NCBI GenBank assembly: GCA_051745305.1
Contig: JBNJDY010000032.1
Coordinates: forward strand, 1-16,137
DNA: 16,137 nucleotides
Reading direction: 5' to 3'
Source of the DNA: Saliniplasma sp051745305
Lineage (GTDB): Archaea > Thermoplasmatota > Thermoplasmata > Halarchaeoplasmatales > Halarchaeoplasmataceae
Shown: piece by piece, positions 1 through 6,436 of the stretch
How positions within the stretch are numbered: the first letter of the stretch is position 1
How the letters are laid out: every line of letters starts with the position of its first letter
Position numbers and translations under genes: made by a program
The notes under the pieces: generated by a model
Databases searched by the model: none
What the model was told of the DNA's origin: nothing
The model's input: only the letters and a program-made list of their open reading frames with translations

Positions 1-205
1 TTTTAAAATGCTAGATGAATACATCATACTCAACCTGGAACTTAGAAAACACCGTAATTCTCTTAGAGTATCAGGTAAATTTATGATATTTGATGTCATA
101 TGATTTTCGGTTAGATGTGAAGGGTCATCGAGTATCTAGGAAACTCTTACCAACACTATCATACGTTCGATGAAGATAATAGTTCTTATCATGTTCCCCC
201 AAAGC

Positions 206-214
206 TTTATAATA
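206..214 (+). promoter_or_regulatory. Candidate TATA box for the eS6-aIF2-gamma operon
   Basis: TTTATAATA lies about 60 bases before the eS6 ATG and would give a short leader. A second TATAAT (221-226) sits inside the palindrome at 215-231 and could be used instead; it would give a start near 250. The sequence alone does not decide between them. Confidence 0.45.
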
Positions 215-231
215 GAAGGATATAATCCTTC
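215..231. promoter_or_regulatory. Perfect 17-bp palindrome in the eS6 promoter
   Basis: GAAGGAT-ATA-ATCCTTC is a perfect 7+3+7 inverted repeat placed between two possible TATA boxes of the eS6-aIF2-gamma operon and overlapping one of them. Position and symmetry fit an operator for a dimeric repressor. In mRNA it could also form a short leader hairpin. No regulator can be named. Confidence 0.4.
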
Positions 232-269
232 CAAAAGACACTAAATAAATACAATAATGGGTGTTACAA

Positions 270-665
270 ATGGTAGAATTCGAAGTTGTTATTTCAGACC
301 CGAAAAATGGAAAGTCGTATCAAACGAAAGTTGAAGGACATCATGCAAATTCATTGATTGGAAAGAAGATCAATGATGAAGTAGATGGTATATTTGTCAA
401 TCTTCCAGGTTATAAATTGAAGGTCACAGGAGGAAGTGATTTTGATGGTTTTCCCATGAAAAAGAATATCCCTGGTCCAGGAAGGAAGAAGATCCTTGGA
501 AAAGGTGGAGCAGGTTTCAAGAACTTAGAAGACGGTGTGAGGAAAAAAAAGACCGTCAGAGGAAACACCATATCTCCTGAGATCAGCCAATTGAACTTGA
601 AAGTCATAGAACATGGTCCGAAATCTATAAAGGACATTTTCGAAGAAGAAAAAGAAGGAGAGTAA
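270..665 (+). CDS. rps6e: Small ribosomal subunit protein eS6
   Basis: This is a component of the archaeal 30S subunit, 131 residues from the ATG at 270. The opening residues MVEFEVVISDPKNGKS and the central GFPMK, PGPGRKKILGKGGAGF and RKKKTVRGNTIS stretches are the recognisable core of the family. Length is normal for archaeal eS6, which lacks the long C-terminal tail of eukaryotes. An in-frame GTG at 261 exists, but GGGTG at 259-263 is a ribosome binding site at proper distance from 270, and the family starts there. The gene is followed after 3 bases by aIF2-gamma, a pairing common in archaea, so the two are probably co-transcribed. Identification is secure. Confidence 0.96.
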   Translation: MVEFEVVISDPKNGKSYQTKVEGHHANSLIGKKINDEVDGIFVNLPGYKLKVTGGSDFDGFPMKKNIPGPGRKKILGKGGAGFKNLEDGVRKKKTVRGNTISPEISQLNLKVIEHGPKSIKDIFEEEKEGE

Positions 666-668
666 TTG

Positions 669-1904
669 ATGAAAGTACCAAAGCAACCTGAGGTAAACAT
701 AGGCCTAGTCGGTCACGTCGATCACGGTAAAACGACTTTAACAAAAGCATTGAGTGGAGAATGGACGGATAGACATTCAGAGGAAACTAAACGTGGTATA
801 AGCATAAAATTGGGATATGCCGATACCGCCTTCTACAAATGTAAAGATTGTGAAGGTGTAGAAGCGTATTCGGTTTCACCCGAATGTCCAAAATGCGGCG
901 GTGAAGCTGAATTCCTAAGAGCTGTTTCATTCGTTGACTCACCAGGTCACGAAACGCTGATGGCGACTATGCTTTCAGGAGCATCTATGATGGACGGTGC
1001 GATACTGATCGTAGCTGCAAACGAACCATGTCCACAACCCCAGACCCAAGAGCATCTAATGGGATTGGATATTACAGGAGTAAAAAATGTTATAATCGTT
1101 CAAAACAAGATAGACCTAGTAAGTTCAGAAAAAGCTAAAGAGAATTATCAACAGATAAAGGAGTTTACCAAAGGGACAGTAGCTGAAAACGCACCGATCA
1201 TTCCAGTATCAGCTCATCATGACGTTAATATAGATATTTTGATAGAAGCGATCGAAAAACACATACCTACACCTGAATTAGATATTGATGCATCACCCAG
1301 ACTTACAGTAGCGAGATCATTTGATATAAATCAACCAGGCACTAAGATAGATAATCTTAAGGGTGGAGTTATAGGTGGATCATTGTCAAGGGGAGTTCTT
1401 AAAATCGGTGACGAAATCGAGATCTCTCCTGGTAACAAAATCGAGGAACACGGTGAAACAAAATGGCAAAGGATAGTGACCCACGTAGAATCGTTGAATT
1501 CCGGTGAAATATCCTTGGAAGAAGCAAGACCTGGTGGATTGATCGGGATAGGAACTAAATTAGACCCTAATCTTACAAAATCCGATTCTTTAGTAGGGCA
1601 TGTAGTAGGATACCCTGGTGAATTACCTCCGATCCAGGAAGATTTTGTCATGAACGTAAACCTACTCGATAAAGTCGTGGGTATGGAAAAAGACAAGGAA
1701 GTCGAGAAGATAAAGACTAGAGAACCTCTGATGCTGACCGTTGGAACTGCAACTACTGTTGGTGTTGTTAGTTCTGCAAGAGGGGATGAAGCCGCTGTAA
1801 CTCTGAAAAGAGCGGTATGCGCGGAGACAGGCCAGAGAATAGCTATCAGCAGAAGGATCAAGGGGAAATGGCATCTTATAGGATTCGGCGAGATCAAGGA
1901 ATAA
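669..1904 (+). CDS. eif2g: Translation initiation factor 2 subunit gamma (aIF2-gamma)
   Basis: This is the GTPase subunit of the heterotrimeric factor that carries initiator Met-tRNA to the small ribosomal subunit. It has 411 residues, the usual length. All G-motifs are visible: GHVDHGKT (15-22), DSPGHE (90-95), NKID (146-149) and SAHH (181-184). The zinc knuckle specific to this family is present as CxxC (58, 61) and CxxC (73, 76) between switch 1 and DSPGH. Two beta-barrel domains follow. GGAG at 657-660 serves the ATG at 669; a TTG at 666 adjoins it and would add one residue. The gene is second in the operon after eS6. The alpha and beta subunits are not in the window. Confidence 0.97.
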   Translation: MKVPKQPEVNIGLVGHVDHGKTTLTKALSGEWTDRHSEETKRGISIKLGYADTAFYKCKDCEGVEAYSVSPECPKCGGEAEFLRAVSFVDSPGHETLMATMLSGASMMDGAILIVAANEPCPQPQTQEHLMGLDITGVKNVIIVQNKIDLVSSEKAKENYQQIKEFTKGTVAENAPIIPVSAHHDVNIDILIEAIEKHIPTPELDIDASPRLTVARSFDINQPGTKIDNLKGGVIGGSLSRGVLKIGDEIEISPGNKIEEHGETKWQRIVTHVESLNSGEISLEEARPGGLIGIGTKLDPNLTKSDSLVGHVVGYPGELPPIQEDFVMNVNLLDKVVGMEKDKEVEKIKTREPLMLTVGTATTVGVVSSARGDEAAVTLKRAVCAETGQRIAISRRIKGKWHLIGFGEIKE

Positions 1905-1910
1905 AAACAC

Positions 1911-1926
1911 TTTTTTTACTTTTTTC
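1911..1926 (+). terminator. Oligo-T terminator after aIF2-gamma
   Basis: Two T-tracts (seven and seven T's split by AC) begin 7 bases after the stop codon of aIF2-gamma. This is the T-rich, hairpin-free form typical of intrinsic archaeal termination. Confidence 0.7.
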
Positions 1927-1990
1927 AGTCCATCATTTAATTTTTAGCTGATTTTGAAAATTCTATTAAGCATCTATTTTTAACTCTTAT

Positions 1991-2005
1991 TAAAAAATGA
2001 AAAGG
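1991..2005 (-). terminator. T-rich terminator of the 5S rRNA gene
   Basis: Read on the minus strand, CCTTTTCATTTTTTA starts 11 bases beyond the closing helix of the 5S gene. Its place supports the view that the transcript continues through the whole expanded 5S to about 2017 before ending. Confidence 0.6.
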
Positions 2006-2016
2006 AAGTAATAAGT

Positions 2017-2249
2017 GAGCAACTGACAGCGGGCCAAGGGTCGAAAGTGGCCTTCAAACAGTTAGGTTTACCTTACTCCCCGAAGAGAGCCAGGCTCCTA
2101 ACCTAAGCCATCGATCCAGGGGTCCGCGAAGGACCTAGGCTTCCCGTGGGCTCGCGCACCACAGTACAACAGAGAACGCGGGTGGGCTTAACTTCTGGGT
2201 TCGGGATGAGACCAGGTGTAACCCCACCGCTATGGCCGTCATGTTGCTC
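2017..2249 (-). rRNA. rrf: 5S ribosomal RNA with a large expansion segment
   Basis: On the minus strand the 5S core is unmistakable: GGCCATAGCGGTGGGG, then ATCCCGAACCCAGAAGTTAAG, then TGTACTGTGGTGCGCGAG and CACGGGAAG. Helix I forms only with sequence at the far end: TGACGGC (2242-2236) pairs with GCTGTCA (2030-2024), and an outer GAGCAAC (2249-2243) pairs with GTTGCTC (2023-2017). The molecule is therefore about 219 to 233 nt, against about 120 to 135 for ordinary archaeal 5S. The core runs to CACGGGAAG, about nucleotide 103 counted from helix I; about 100 extra nucleotides follow. Helices II, III and IV look normal. The helix V 5' strand (TTCTCTG) lacks an obvious local partner. The gene stands alone, with its own TATA box and T-tract. 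Confidence 0.93.
2031..2139 (-). other. Expansion segment inside the 5S rRNA
   Basis: This stretch separates the conserved CGGGAAG of loop E from the 3' strand of helix I; 8 to 9 of its bases should belong to helix V. It folds into three local hairpins. The first (2139-2116) has GGTCC/GGACC with a 5-base loop and outer CC/GG. The second (2106-2062) is closed by perfect TTAGGTT/AACCTAA and tipped by CTCTC-TTCG-GGGAG, a C(UUCG)G tetraloop. The third (2052-2032) has GGCCA/TGGCC. The ordered stems argue against random decay. Whether it stays in the mature RNA or is cut out cannot be told from sequence. Confidence 0.8.
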
Positions 2250-2273
2250 GTTAAAAGGTGTTAATCGGATGTG

Positions 2274-2283
2274 ATATATATAT
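2274..2283 (-). promoter_or_regulatory. TATA box of the 5S rRNA gene
   Basis: On the minus strand ATATATATAT is preceded by a purine-rich GGAAAAC stretch resembling a BRE. Its centre is about 28 bases before 2249, which places the transcription start at the outer GAGCAAC strand of the long closing helix. Confidence 0.7.
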
Positions 2284-2322
2284 GTTTTCCAAGCTTAATT
2301 CAGATCGCAAAAAGATAACACC

Positions 2323-2333
2323 CATATATTTAT
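2323..2333 (+). promoter_or_regulatory. TATA box of the archaeosortase gene
   Basis: CATATATTTAT should give a start near 2350 to 2355 and a leader of about 30 nt that includes the AAGGTG ribosome binding site at 2371-2376. It is divergent from the 5S promoter 40 bases away. Confidence 0.55.
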
Positions 2334-2382
2334 CTATGACCTTCTTTAGTTGTTTTACAGAGACAACGTAAAGGTGTAAAAA

Positions 2383-3222
2383 TTGTTCACATATTCTGAG
2401 ATAATATTATGGATCGGTATCTTTACCCTGCTCTTTGGATTTATATCAGAGTATAATAAACACTATTTTCGGATGATAGGTTTCGCGCTCCTTGGTGTTT
2501 TTTGGTTAACAGAATCACCCTATTTCATATCCATCTCAGATTATGTGAACGCCGCGTTGTGTATAATAACACTTCCTCTTTTCTTGTATTTTGCCTACAA
2601 CGAATACTTGTCGAAAAAATGGGATGAGGACCCAGAAGTGATGCGCTTTTTGGCAGGCGGTATCTCGATAGGTATGTTGATCTATTTCAGCGTTCAAAGG
2701 ATGCCTTTGGTTTCAGGATACCTTATAAGAATAGTTGCAGATCATACGAATGTGTTACTCGACTTGATGGGATACGAATTCACCGTTGGTCCGGTAATGT
2801 ACGGAGAAACGTCGCTATTTTACAAAACCAGCTACGAGAATATACGTGTCGCTATCGTAGGGTCCAATATCAACATCATACTGGCATGTACCGGACTCCA
2901 GGCTATTGCAGCCGGAGGCGCTTTGATATTTTCTACTTCATCGAACAATAAACGGAAGATCAAAAGTTTACTAGTGGTTGTTCCCACCCTATACATCGCG
3001 AACGTTCTCAGGAACGTAATGATCATCTATCTGACCTATGAGAATATAACATCATTCCATATGGCCCACAATCAGATAGCTAAAACGGGCTCTGTGATAC
3101 TTTTGGTTGTTCTCATGTTGATAGTCTTCGAAATAATGCCGGAATTCTACGAAAACATCATGAGTGTTATATCCCTTCCAAAAAGAGAACCTATCCACCA
3201 GAAACAACAGAAACAACCTTGA
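2383..3222 (+). CDS. artA: Archaeosortase A (exosortase-family transpeptidase)
   Basis: Archaeosortases are polytopic membrane cysteine proteases that remove a C-terminal PGF-CTERM-type tail from surface proteins and couple the new C-terminus to a lipid. This protein has 279 residues, about eight hydrophobic segments and the signature LACTGLQ with the presumed catalytic Cys169, followed by Arg210 in VLRNV and His229 in MAHNQ as candidate partners. The start is TTG at 2383, chosen because GGTG at 2373-2376 lies 6 bases before it, the same spacing as at eS6. The C-terminus is a short hydrophilic tail rich in Lys and Gln. The 3' end overlaps the opposite-strand ubiquitin-like gene by 32 bases. 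No substrate with a sorting tail is in this window. Family assignment is strong. Confidence 0.9.
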   Translation: MFTYSEIILWIGIFTLLFGFISEYNKHYFRMIGFALLGVFWLTESPYFISISDYVNAALCIITLPLFLYFAYNEYLSKKWDEDPEVMRFLAGGISIGMLIYFSVQRMPLVSGYLIRIVADHTNVLLDLMGYEFTVGPVMYGETSLFYKTSYENIRVAIVGSNINIILACTGLQAIAAGGALIFSTSSNNKRKIKSLLVVVPTLYIANVLRNVMIIYLTYENITSFHMAHNQIAKTGSVILLVVLMLIVFEIMPEFYENIMSVISLPKREPIHQKQQKQP

Positions 3223-3382
3223 GTTTCATGCCATCTTCAACTTTCTTATCTAGAGGTAAAGGTTCCCCATCTCTCAAAACTATAACTGAATCCTGGTGAT
3301 AGTCGAGTTTACTAACGAGGTCTGATATCAACTTTTCAGATTCCAACGTTATTTCTCCTTTACCTTCTACATCTACTTTCAT
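3191..3382 (-). CDS. Small ubiquitin-like sulfur-carrier or modifier protein (SAMP/MoaD/ThiS type)
   Basis: This 63-residue protein has the beta-grasp pattern (MKVDVEGKG start, central hydrophobic helix, VIVLRDGEPLP strand-turn) and ends in VVSVVSGG. The C-terminal Gly-Gly is the residue pair adenylated by E1-like enzymes in archaeal SAMPs, MoaD, ThiS and Urm1. It is shorter than most MoaD proteins and closer to ThiS and SAMP2. Likely roles are sulfur donation in tRNA thiolation or cofactor synthesis, or protein conjugation; the sequence cannot choose. A TATA box at 3401-3410 is about 26 bases before the ATG, so the mRNA is probably leaderless. Its 3' end overlaps archaeosortase by 32 bases on the other strand. 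Confidence 0.82.
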   Translation of the reverse strand: MKVDVEGKGEITLESEKLISDLVSKLDYHQDSVIVLRDGEPLPLDKKVEDGMKLKVVSVVSGG

Positions 3383-3400
3383 AGTATCTGAAATTTTGAT

Positions 3401-3410
3401 GTTATATATA
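3401..3410 (-). promoter_or_regulatory. TATA box of the ubiquitin-like gene
   Basis: On the minus strand TATATATAAC, preceded by TTGGATT, is centred about 25 bases before the ATG ending at 3382. The transcript is predicted to be leaderless. Confidence 0.6.
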
Positions 3411-3432
3411 AATCCAAAGGAAGATTTTGATC

Positions 3433-3442
3433 TATCTATATT
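3433..3442 (+). promoter_or_regulatory. Candidate TATA box of the PolB2 cassette
   Basis: TATCTATATT is centred about 26 bases before the ATG at 3464 and would give a leaderless first gene. A weaker TTATACTT (3477-3484) sits at the same distance from the second possible ATG at 3506. Neither start has a ribosome binding site. Confidence 0.4.
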
Positions 3443-3463
3443 TCACTTTCACTATTCCCTCCT

Positions 3464-4024
3464 ATGATACCGTTCTTATACTTGGAAACAGAAATAGTAT
3501 CTCCCATGAAAGTTGATCCATTTATAAAGAAGGGAGAAATCAACACTTTCCGAACCCGCAACCATCGTTTCATAAGCACCCTTGCCGTGAAGGTAGTGGG
3601 TTGTTTGGGTAAGAAAGCCCTTATCATAGATGGGAGTACCGGGATCGATCCATACTGGATGGTTAGGATCTGTAAGAAGTTGGGTTTGGAAGAGGATGAG
3701 ATATTGACCAAAATCTTACTTTGTAGAGGATTCACAGCTTATCAACTGAGAGATATGGTGGATCAAGCAGAGGATATCGTTAACAATGATGATAGCATCA
3801 TATTCGTAGGTTTAATCGACTTTAGTAGTAGATTCCTCGAAGATCTAGACGGGGAAGAAGGAACATGGCTTAGAGCTAGATGTGTAAAGAAGTTAAGAAA
3901 TTTGGTTTTGAATCGGGACATATACTGCGCCGTGGCCGATCTATATGTAGAGATTTTTGAATCTACATTAGGAGGTGAGAGATATGGGAAAAAGTGTGCC
4001 AACTTACAGGGAGGAACTCGATAA
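3464..4024 (+). CDS. RecA/RadA-fold protein lacking Walker A, first gene of a PolB2 cassette
   Basis: This 186-residue protein is laid out like a RecA-family ATPase core. KKGEINTF (near residue 23) stands where the Walker A strand begins, but the P-loop is replaced by RTRNHRF, with no GxxxxGK[ST]. A strand KKALIIDG follows, then LLCRGFTAYQL, which resembles the RadA segment before Walker B. Walker B-like IIFVGLIDFSSRFL comes next. It probably cannot hydrolyse ATP in the usual way. Its place in front of a divergent polymerase resembles bacterial ImuA, the RecA-like partner in imuA-imuB-dnaE2 (analogy only). The start is uncertain: ATG 3464 or ATG 3506 (172 residues). The 3' end overlaps the next gene by 41 bases. 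Confidence 0.7.
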   Translation: MIPFLYLETEIVSPMKVDPFIKKGEINTFRTRNHRFISTLAVKVVGCLGKKALIIDGSTGIDPYWMVRICKKLGLEEDEILTKILLCRGFTAYQLRDMVDQAEDIVNNDDSIIFVGLIDFSSRFLEDLDGEEGTWLRARCVKKLRNLVLNRDIYCAVADLYVEIFESTLGGERYGKKCANLQGGTR

Positions 4025-4298
4025 AATAATCTCAGAGTGGTCGAAGTTCAAAAAGGCTCTCAGAAAAGAGGAAAGGAAGTATTTCGAAGAACTGATGCTC
4101 AACGCAAAGAAACACGGTTCCGCAGCCCAATATCAAGCCAATCCAGATCCCATGGAATCAATATTTATCTCGATATTACTCGAACATCAAAAGGCCCTAG
4201 CTAGACTGGAAAGGAAGGTGGAAGATGAAAGGATGGATATTGGATATTTATCCAGACCTGAAAAGGAAGAAGATGGTTCTCTGGATGAGGACCGTTGA
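3984..4298 (+). CDS. Small charged helical protein of the PolB2 cassette
   Basis: This 104-residue protein has unknown function. It starts MGKSVPTYREELDKI and is rich in Lys and Glu, with a likely coiled-coil near LLEHQKALARLERKVEDER (about 69-87) and an acidic tail. The start is set by GGAGGTGA at 3971-3978, the best ribosome binding site in the window, 5 bases before the ATG; the in-frame GTG at 3975 lies inside that site. The gene overlaps the RecA-like gene by 41 bases and the polymerase gene by 74 bases, so the three are surely one translationally coupled unit. From memory it resembles a short uncharacterised family found beside similar polymerase genes in haloarchaea. A role as adaptor between the RecA-like protein and polymerase is inference. 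Confidence 0.8.
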   Translation: MGKSVPTYREELDKIISEWSKFKKALRKEERKYFEELMLNAKKHGSAAQYQANPDPMESIFISILLEHQKALARLERKVEDERMDIGYLSRPEKEEDGSLDEDR

Positions 4299-6366
4299 TA
4301 GAACCTACAAGGTCTTCGAAGATTATGGTCCACTTTTTTACGTTGAAGCCTTGAACGGGAACTACGGGGATATGGAAGAATTCTATCAAGATATGGGCTT
4401 TGAAACACGTTACGTTTCTAAAAAAGTCACGATATACGATAAAGCGGAAAAGGAAGTTTTAGAGATATCTCCAGACCATGTCTTCGATCCAAGGAAACAG
4501 GCGGATGCTCTGCATTTTTTTGAAGGATATGATAATTATGAGTTCTATAATGTGGATATTCCGCTAGGACAAAGATACTTGATCGAAAGGGGCATACGAC
4601 CGTTTTCACTGGTCGATAAGAACCATGGATGGAGAGAATTAGAGAAAGACGCCGATATAAACTATTCTCTTCCGTCACTTCGAGAAGCGTCACTTTCAGT
4701 GGATTTCGAAACGAAAGGTATCCCGACTATGGATGATCATATCTCTTCAATAAAGTTAGGAGATCATGTTATAAATGGTAGTGAAAAAGAGATGATCAAA
4801 GAGCTCAACAGGGAGATCGAGATCAAAGATCCGGACGTGATATTGACATCCAATGGAGACCCTTTTTTAATACCGTATCTGTTTCATCGGGCTAGGGTCA
4901 ATAACGAAGGATTGAAATTAGGTCGGGAACGGTCTATACATGCGCGTAAGGAAGGGTCATCCCATGTTTCCTACGGTAGAGTCATCTACAAACCTCCTTC
5001 TTACCACTTGAAAGGTAGGGTCCATATCGACGTGCAGAATTCATTCCTGTATCGTGAGGGAGGTCTTGATGGATTGATAGAGATCTCTAGGCTTTCTAAG
5101 ATCCCTCTCCAGAAACTCGCCCGGAGGAGTCCCGGAACTGCCATCGATGCCATGGAGCTTGAACAGGCCATGAAAGAAGGTTACCTCATACCTTGGAAAA
5201 GGAATATATCTGAAAGGTTCAAAAGTGCTGAGCAGTTGTTGAAAGCTGATAGAGGTGGACATATTTTCGAACCTAGGATGGGGTTCCATTTCAACGTTCT
5301 TAAGTTGGATTTCGCCAGTATGTACCCCTCTATAATAGATAAGTACAACTTGTCACCGGAGACAATCGGATGTGATTGTGGAAAGTTTCATAAAGTTCCG
5401 GAATTGGGTTACAAAGTGTGTGATCGACATCGCGGACTCATACCAAAGGTAGTTTCACCGCTGATCCAGCGTCGACAGAGGTACAAAGGTATGAAGGGTG
5501 AATGCTTTTCTAAACGGGCCGATACGCTGAAGTGGCTGTTGGTTACGTGTTTCGGGTACACGGGCTATAAAAAAGCCAGATTCAGCAACATAGAAGTCCA
5601 CGAAAGTGTAACGGCCTATGGAAGAGATATACTGATAACAGCCGCAGATATGGCTCAGGAGATGGGTTACAAGTTGATACATGGTATAGTTGATTCACTT
5701 TGGTTGAAAGGTGATAGAGAAAGGTTAGATGAATTGATCGAAGATGTGGAACATGAAACAGGTATTCTACTCGAAAAAGAAGGGGTTTACAGATGGATCG
5801 TTTTTCTTCCGAGTAAATCGGATGGATTGGGAGTGGCTAACCGGTATTACGGAGTATTGAACGGAGAACTCGAGGTGAAAGGTGTCCACGCAAGGAGGAA
5901 AGACACACCTAAGCTCTTCAAAGAAGTACAGATGGACATGCTATGTCTATTGGCTGAGGCGTTGAGTGAAAGTGAATTCGATGAGCAGTTAGAAGAAGCT
6001 CTAGAACGGTTGGAAGAGGCATATCTCAGAATCAAAAAAGAAGAAGTGTCGTTTTCATCGCTCTATTTCACTAAAAGCGTCTCCAGGAAGGCCGACGATT
6101 ACAAGCATATGACCGAAAGCAAGGCGGCACTGCTCAATTACAGAGAAGAGGGTATAGAGGTGAATCCCGGCGAGTCTATACGATATATCGTTACAGACGG
6201 TGAAAGTAGGGACTATCGTAGTAAAGTAAAGATAGAGGGGCAGGAATTAGACCATTACGACACGGCTTATTATTCCAGGTACCTTTTTAGATTGGGTGAA
6301 GAGATACTGATACCCTTTGGATACGATGCTGAGAAACTTGAATATTTGGTTAGAAAGGATGGATAG
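4225..6366 (+). CDS. Divergent family B DNA polymerase (PolB2 type)
   Basis: This protein has 713 residues. The N-terminal domain leads to a 3'-5' exonuclease-like domain with Exo I DFET (Asp160, Glu162) and Exo II SNGDPF (Asp212); the Exo III region near 275-290 lacks a clear YxxxD and is shortened. Motif A is intact: LDFASMYPSI with Asp362. A CxC (383, 385) and CDRH (399, 402) group may bind zinc. Motif B is KWLLVTCFGY (436-445), where typical family B enzymes have KxxxNSxYG. Motif C is HGIVDS, with only Asp490; the first Asp of YGDTDS is missing. This matches the archaeal PolB2 group, noted for altered catalytic motifs; a Sulfolobus member has been tied to DNA damage tolerance. GGTG at 4217-4220 precedes the ATG. 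Replicative function is unlikely; translesion or a structural role is inference. Confidence 0.88.
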   Translation: MKGWILDIYPDLKRKKMVLWMRTVDRTYKVFEDYGPLFYVEALNGNYGDMEEFYQDMGFETRYVSKKVTIYDKAEKEVLEISPDHVFDPRKQADALHFFEGYDNYEFYNVDIPLGQRYLIERGIRPFSLVDKNHGWRELEKDADINYSLPSLREASLSVDFETKGIPTMDDHISSIKLGDHVINGSEKEMIKELNREIEIKDPDVILTSNGDPFLIPYLFHRARVNNEGLKLGRERSIHARKEGSSHVSYGRVIYKPPSYHLKGRVHIDVQNSFLYREGGLDGLIEISRLSKIPLQKLARRSPGTAIDAMELEQAMKEGYLIPWKRNISERFKSAEQLLKADRGGHIFEPRMGFHFNVLKLDFASMYPSIIDKYNLSPETIGCDCGKFHKVPELGYKVCDRHRGLIPKVVSPLIQRRQRYKGMKGECFSKRADTLKWLLVTCFGYTGYKKARFSNIEVHESVTAYGRDILITAADMAQEMGYKLIHGIVDSLWLKGDRERLDELIEDVEHETGILLEKEGVYRWIVFLPSKSDGLGVANRYYGVLNGELEVKGVHARRKDTPKLFKEVQMDMLCLLAEALSESEFDEQLEEALERLEEAYLRIKKEEVSFSSLYFTKSVSRKADDYKHMTESKAALLNYREEGIEVNPGESIRYIVTDGESRDYRSKVKIEGQELDHYDTAYYSRYLFRLGEEILIPFGYDAEKLEYLVRKDG

Positions 6367-6401
6367 ATCAATTTTTACTTTCATATATCCCCTGTTTAAA
6401 G

Positions 6402-6411
6402 TTTGATATAT
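6402..6411 (+). promoter_or_regulatory. TATA box of the 34-residue zinc-ribbon gene
   Basis: TTTGATATAT is centred about 30 bases before the ATG at 6437 and gives a leader of only a few bases. It separates this small gene from the polymerase operon. Confidence 0.5.
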
Positions 6412-6436
6412 GCCTTTCTTATTCATTTAAAATACC

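Noticed and set aside
2..103. Open frame at the left edge ending in TGA at 101-103, with an internal ATG at 8
   Set aside because: Only about 31 to 33 codons, no recognisable motif and no ribosome binding site. It could be the tail of a gene beyond the window, but nothing supports it. The rest of 104-205 shows no feature.
1331..1910. Long minus-strand frames antisense to aIF2-gamma
   Set aside because: They are shadows of a strongly conserved coding gene and carry no motif or signal of their own.
2031..2139. 5S insert as an insertion sequence or repeat element
   Set aside because: No terminal inverted repeats of a mobile element, no target duplication, no coding capacity; ordered hairpins inside an intact closing helix fit an rRNA expansion better.
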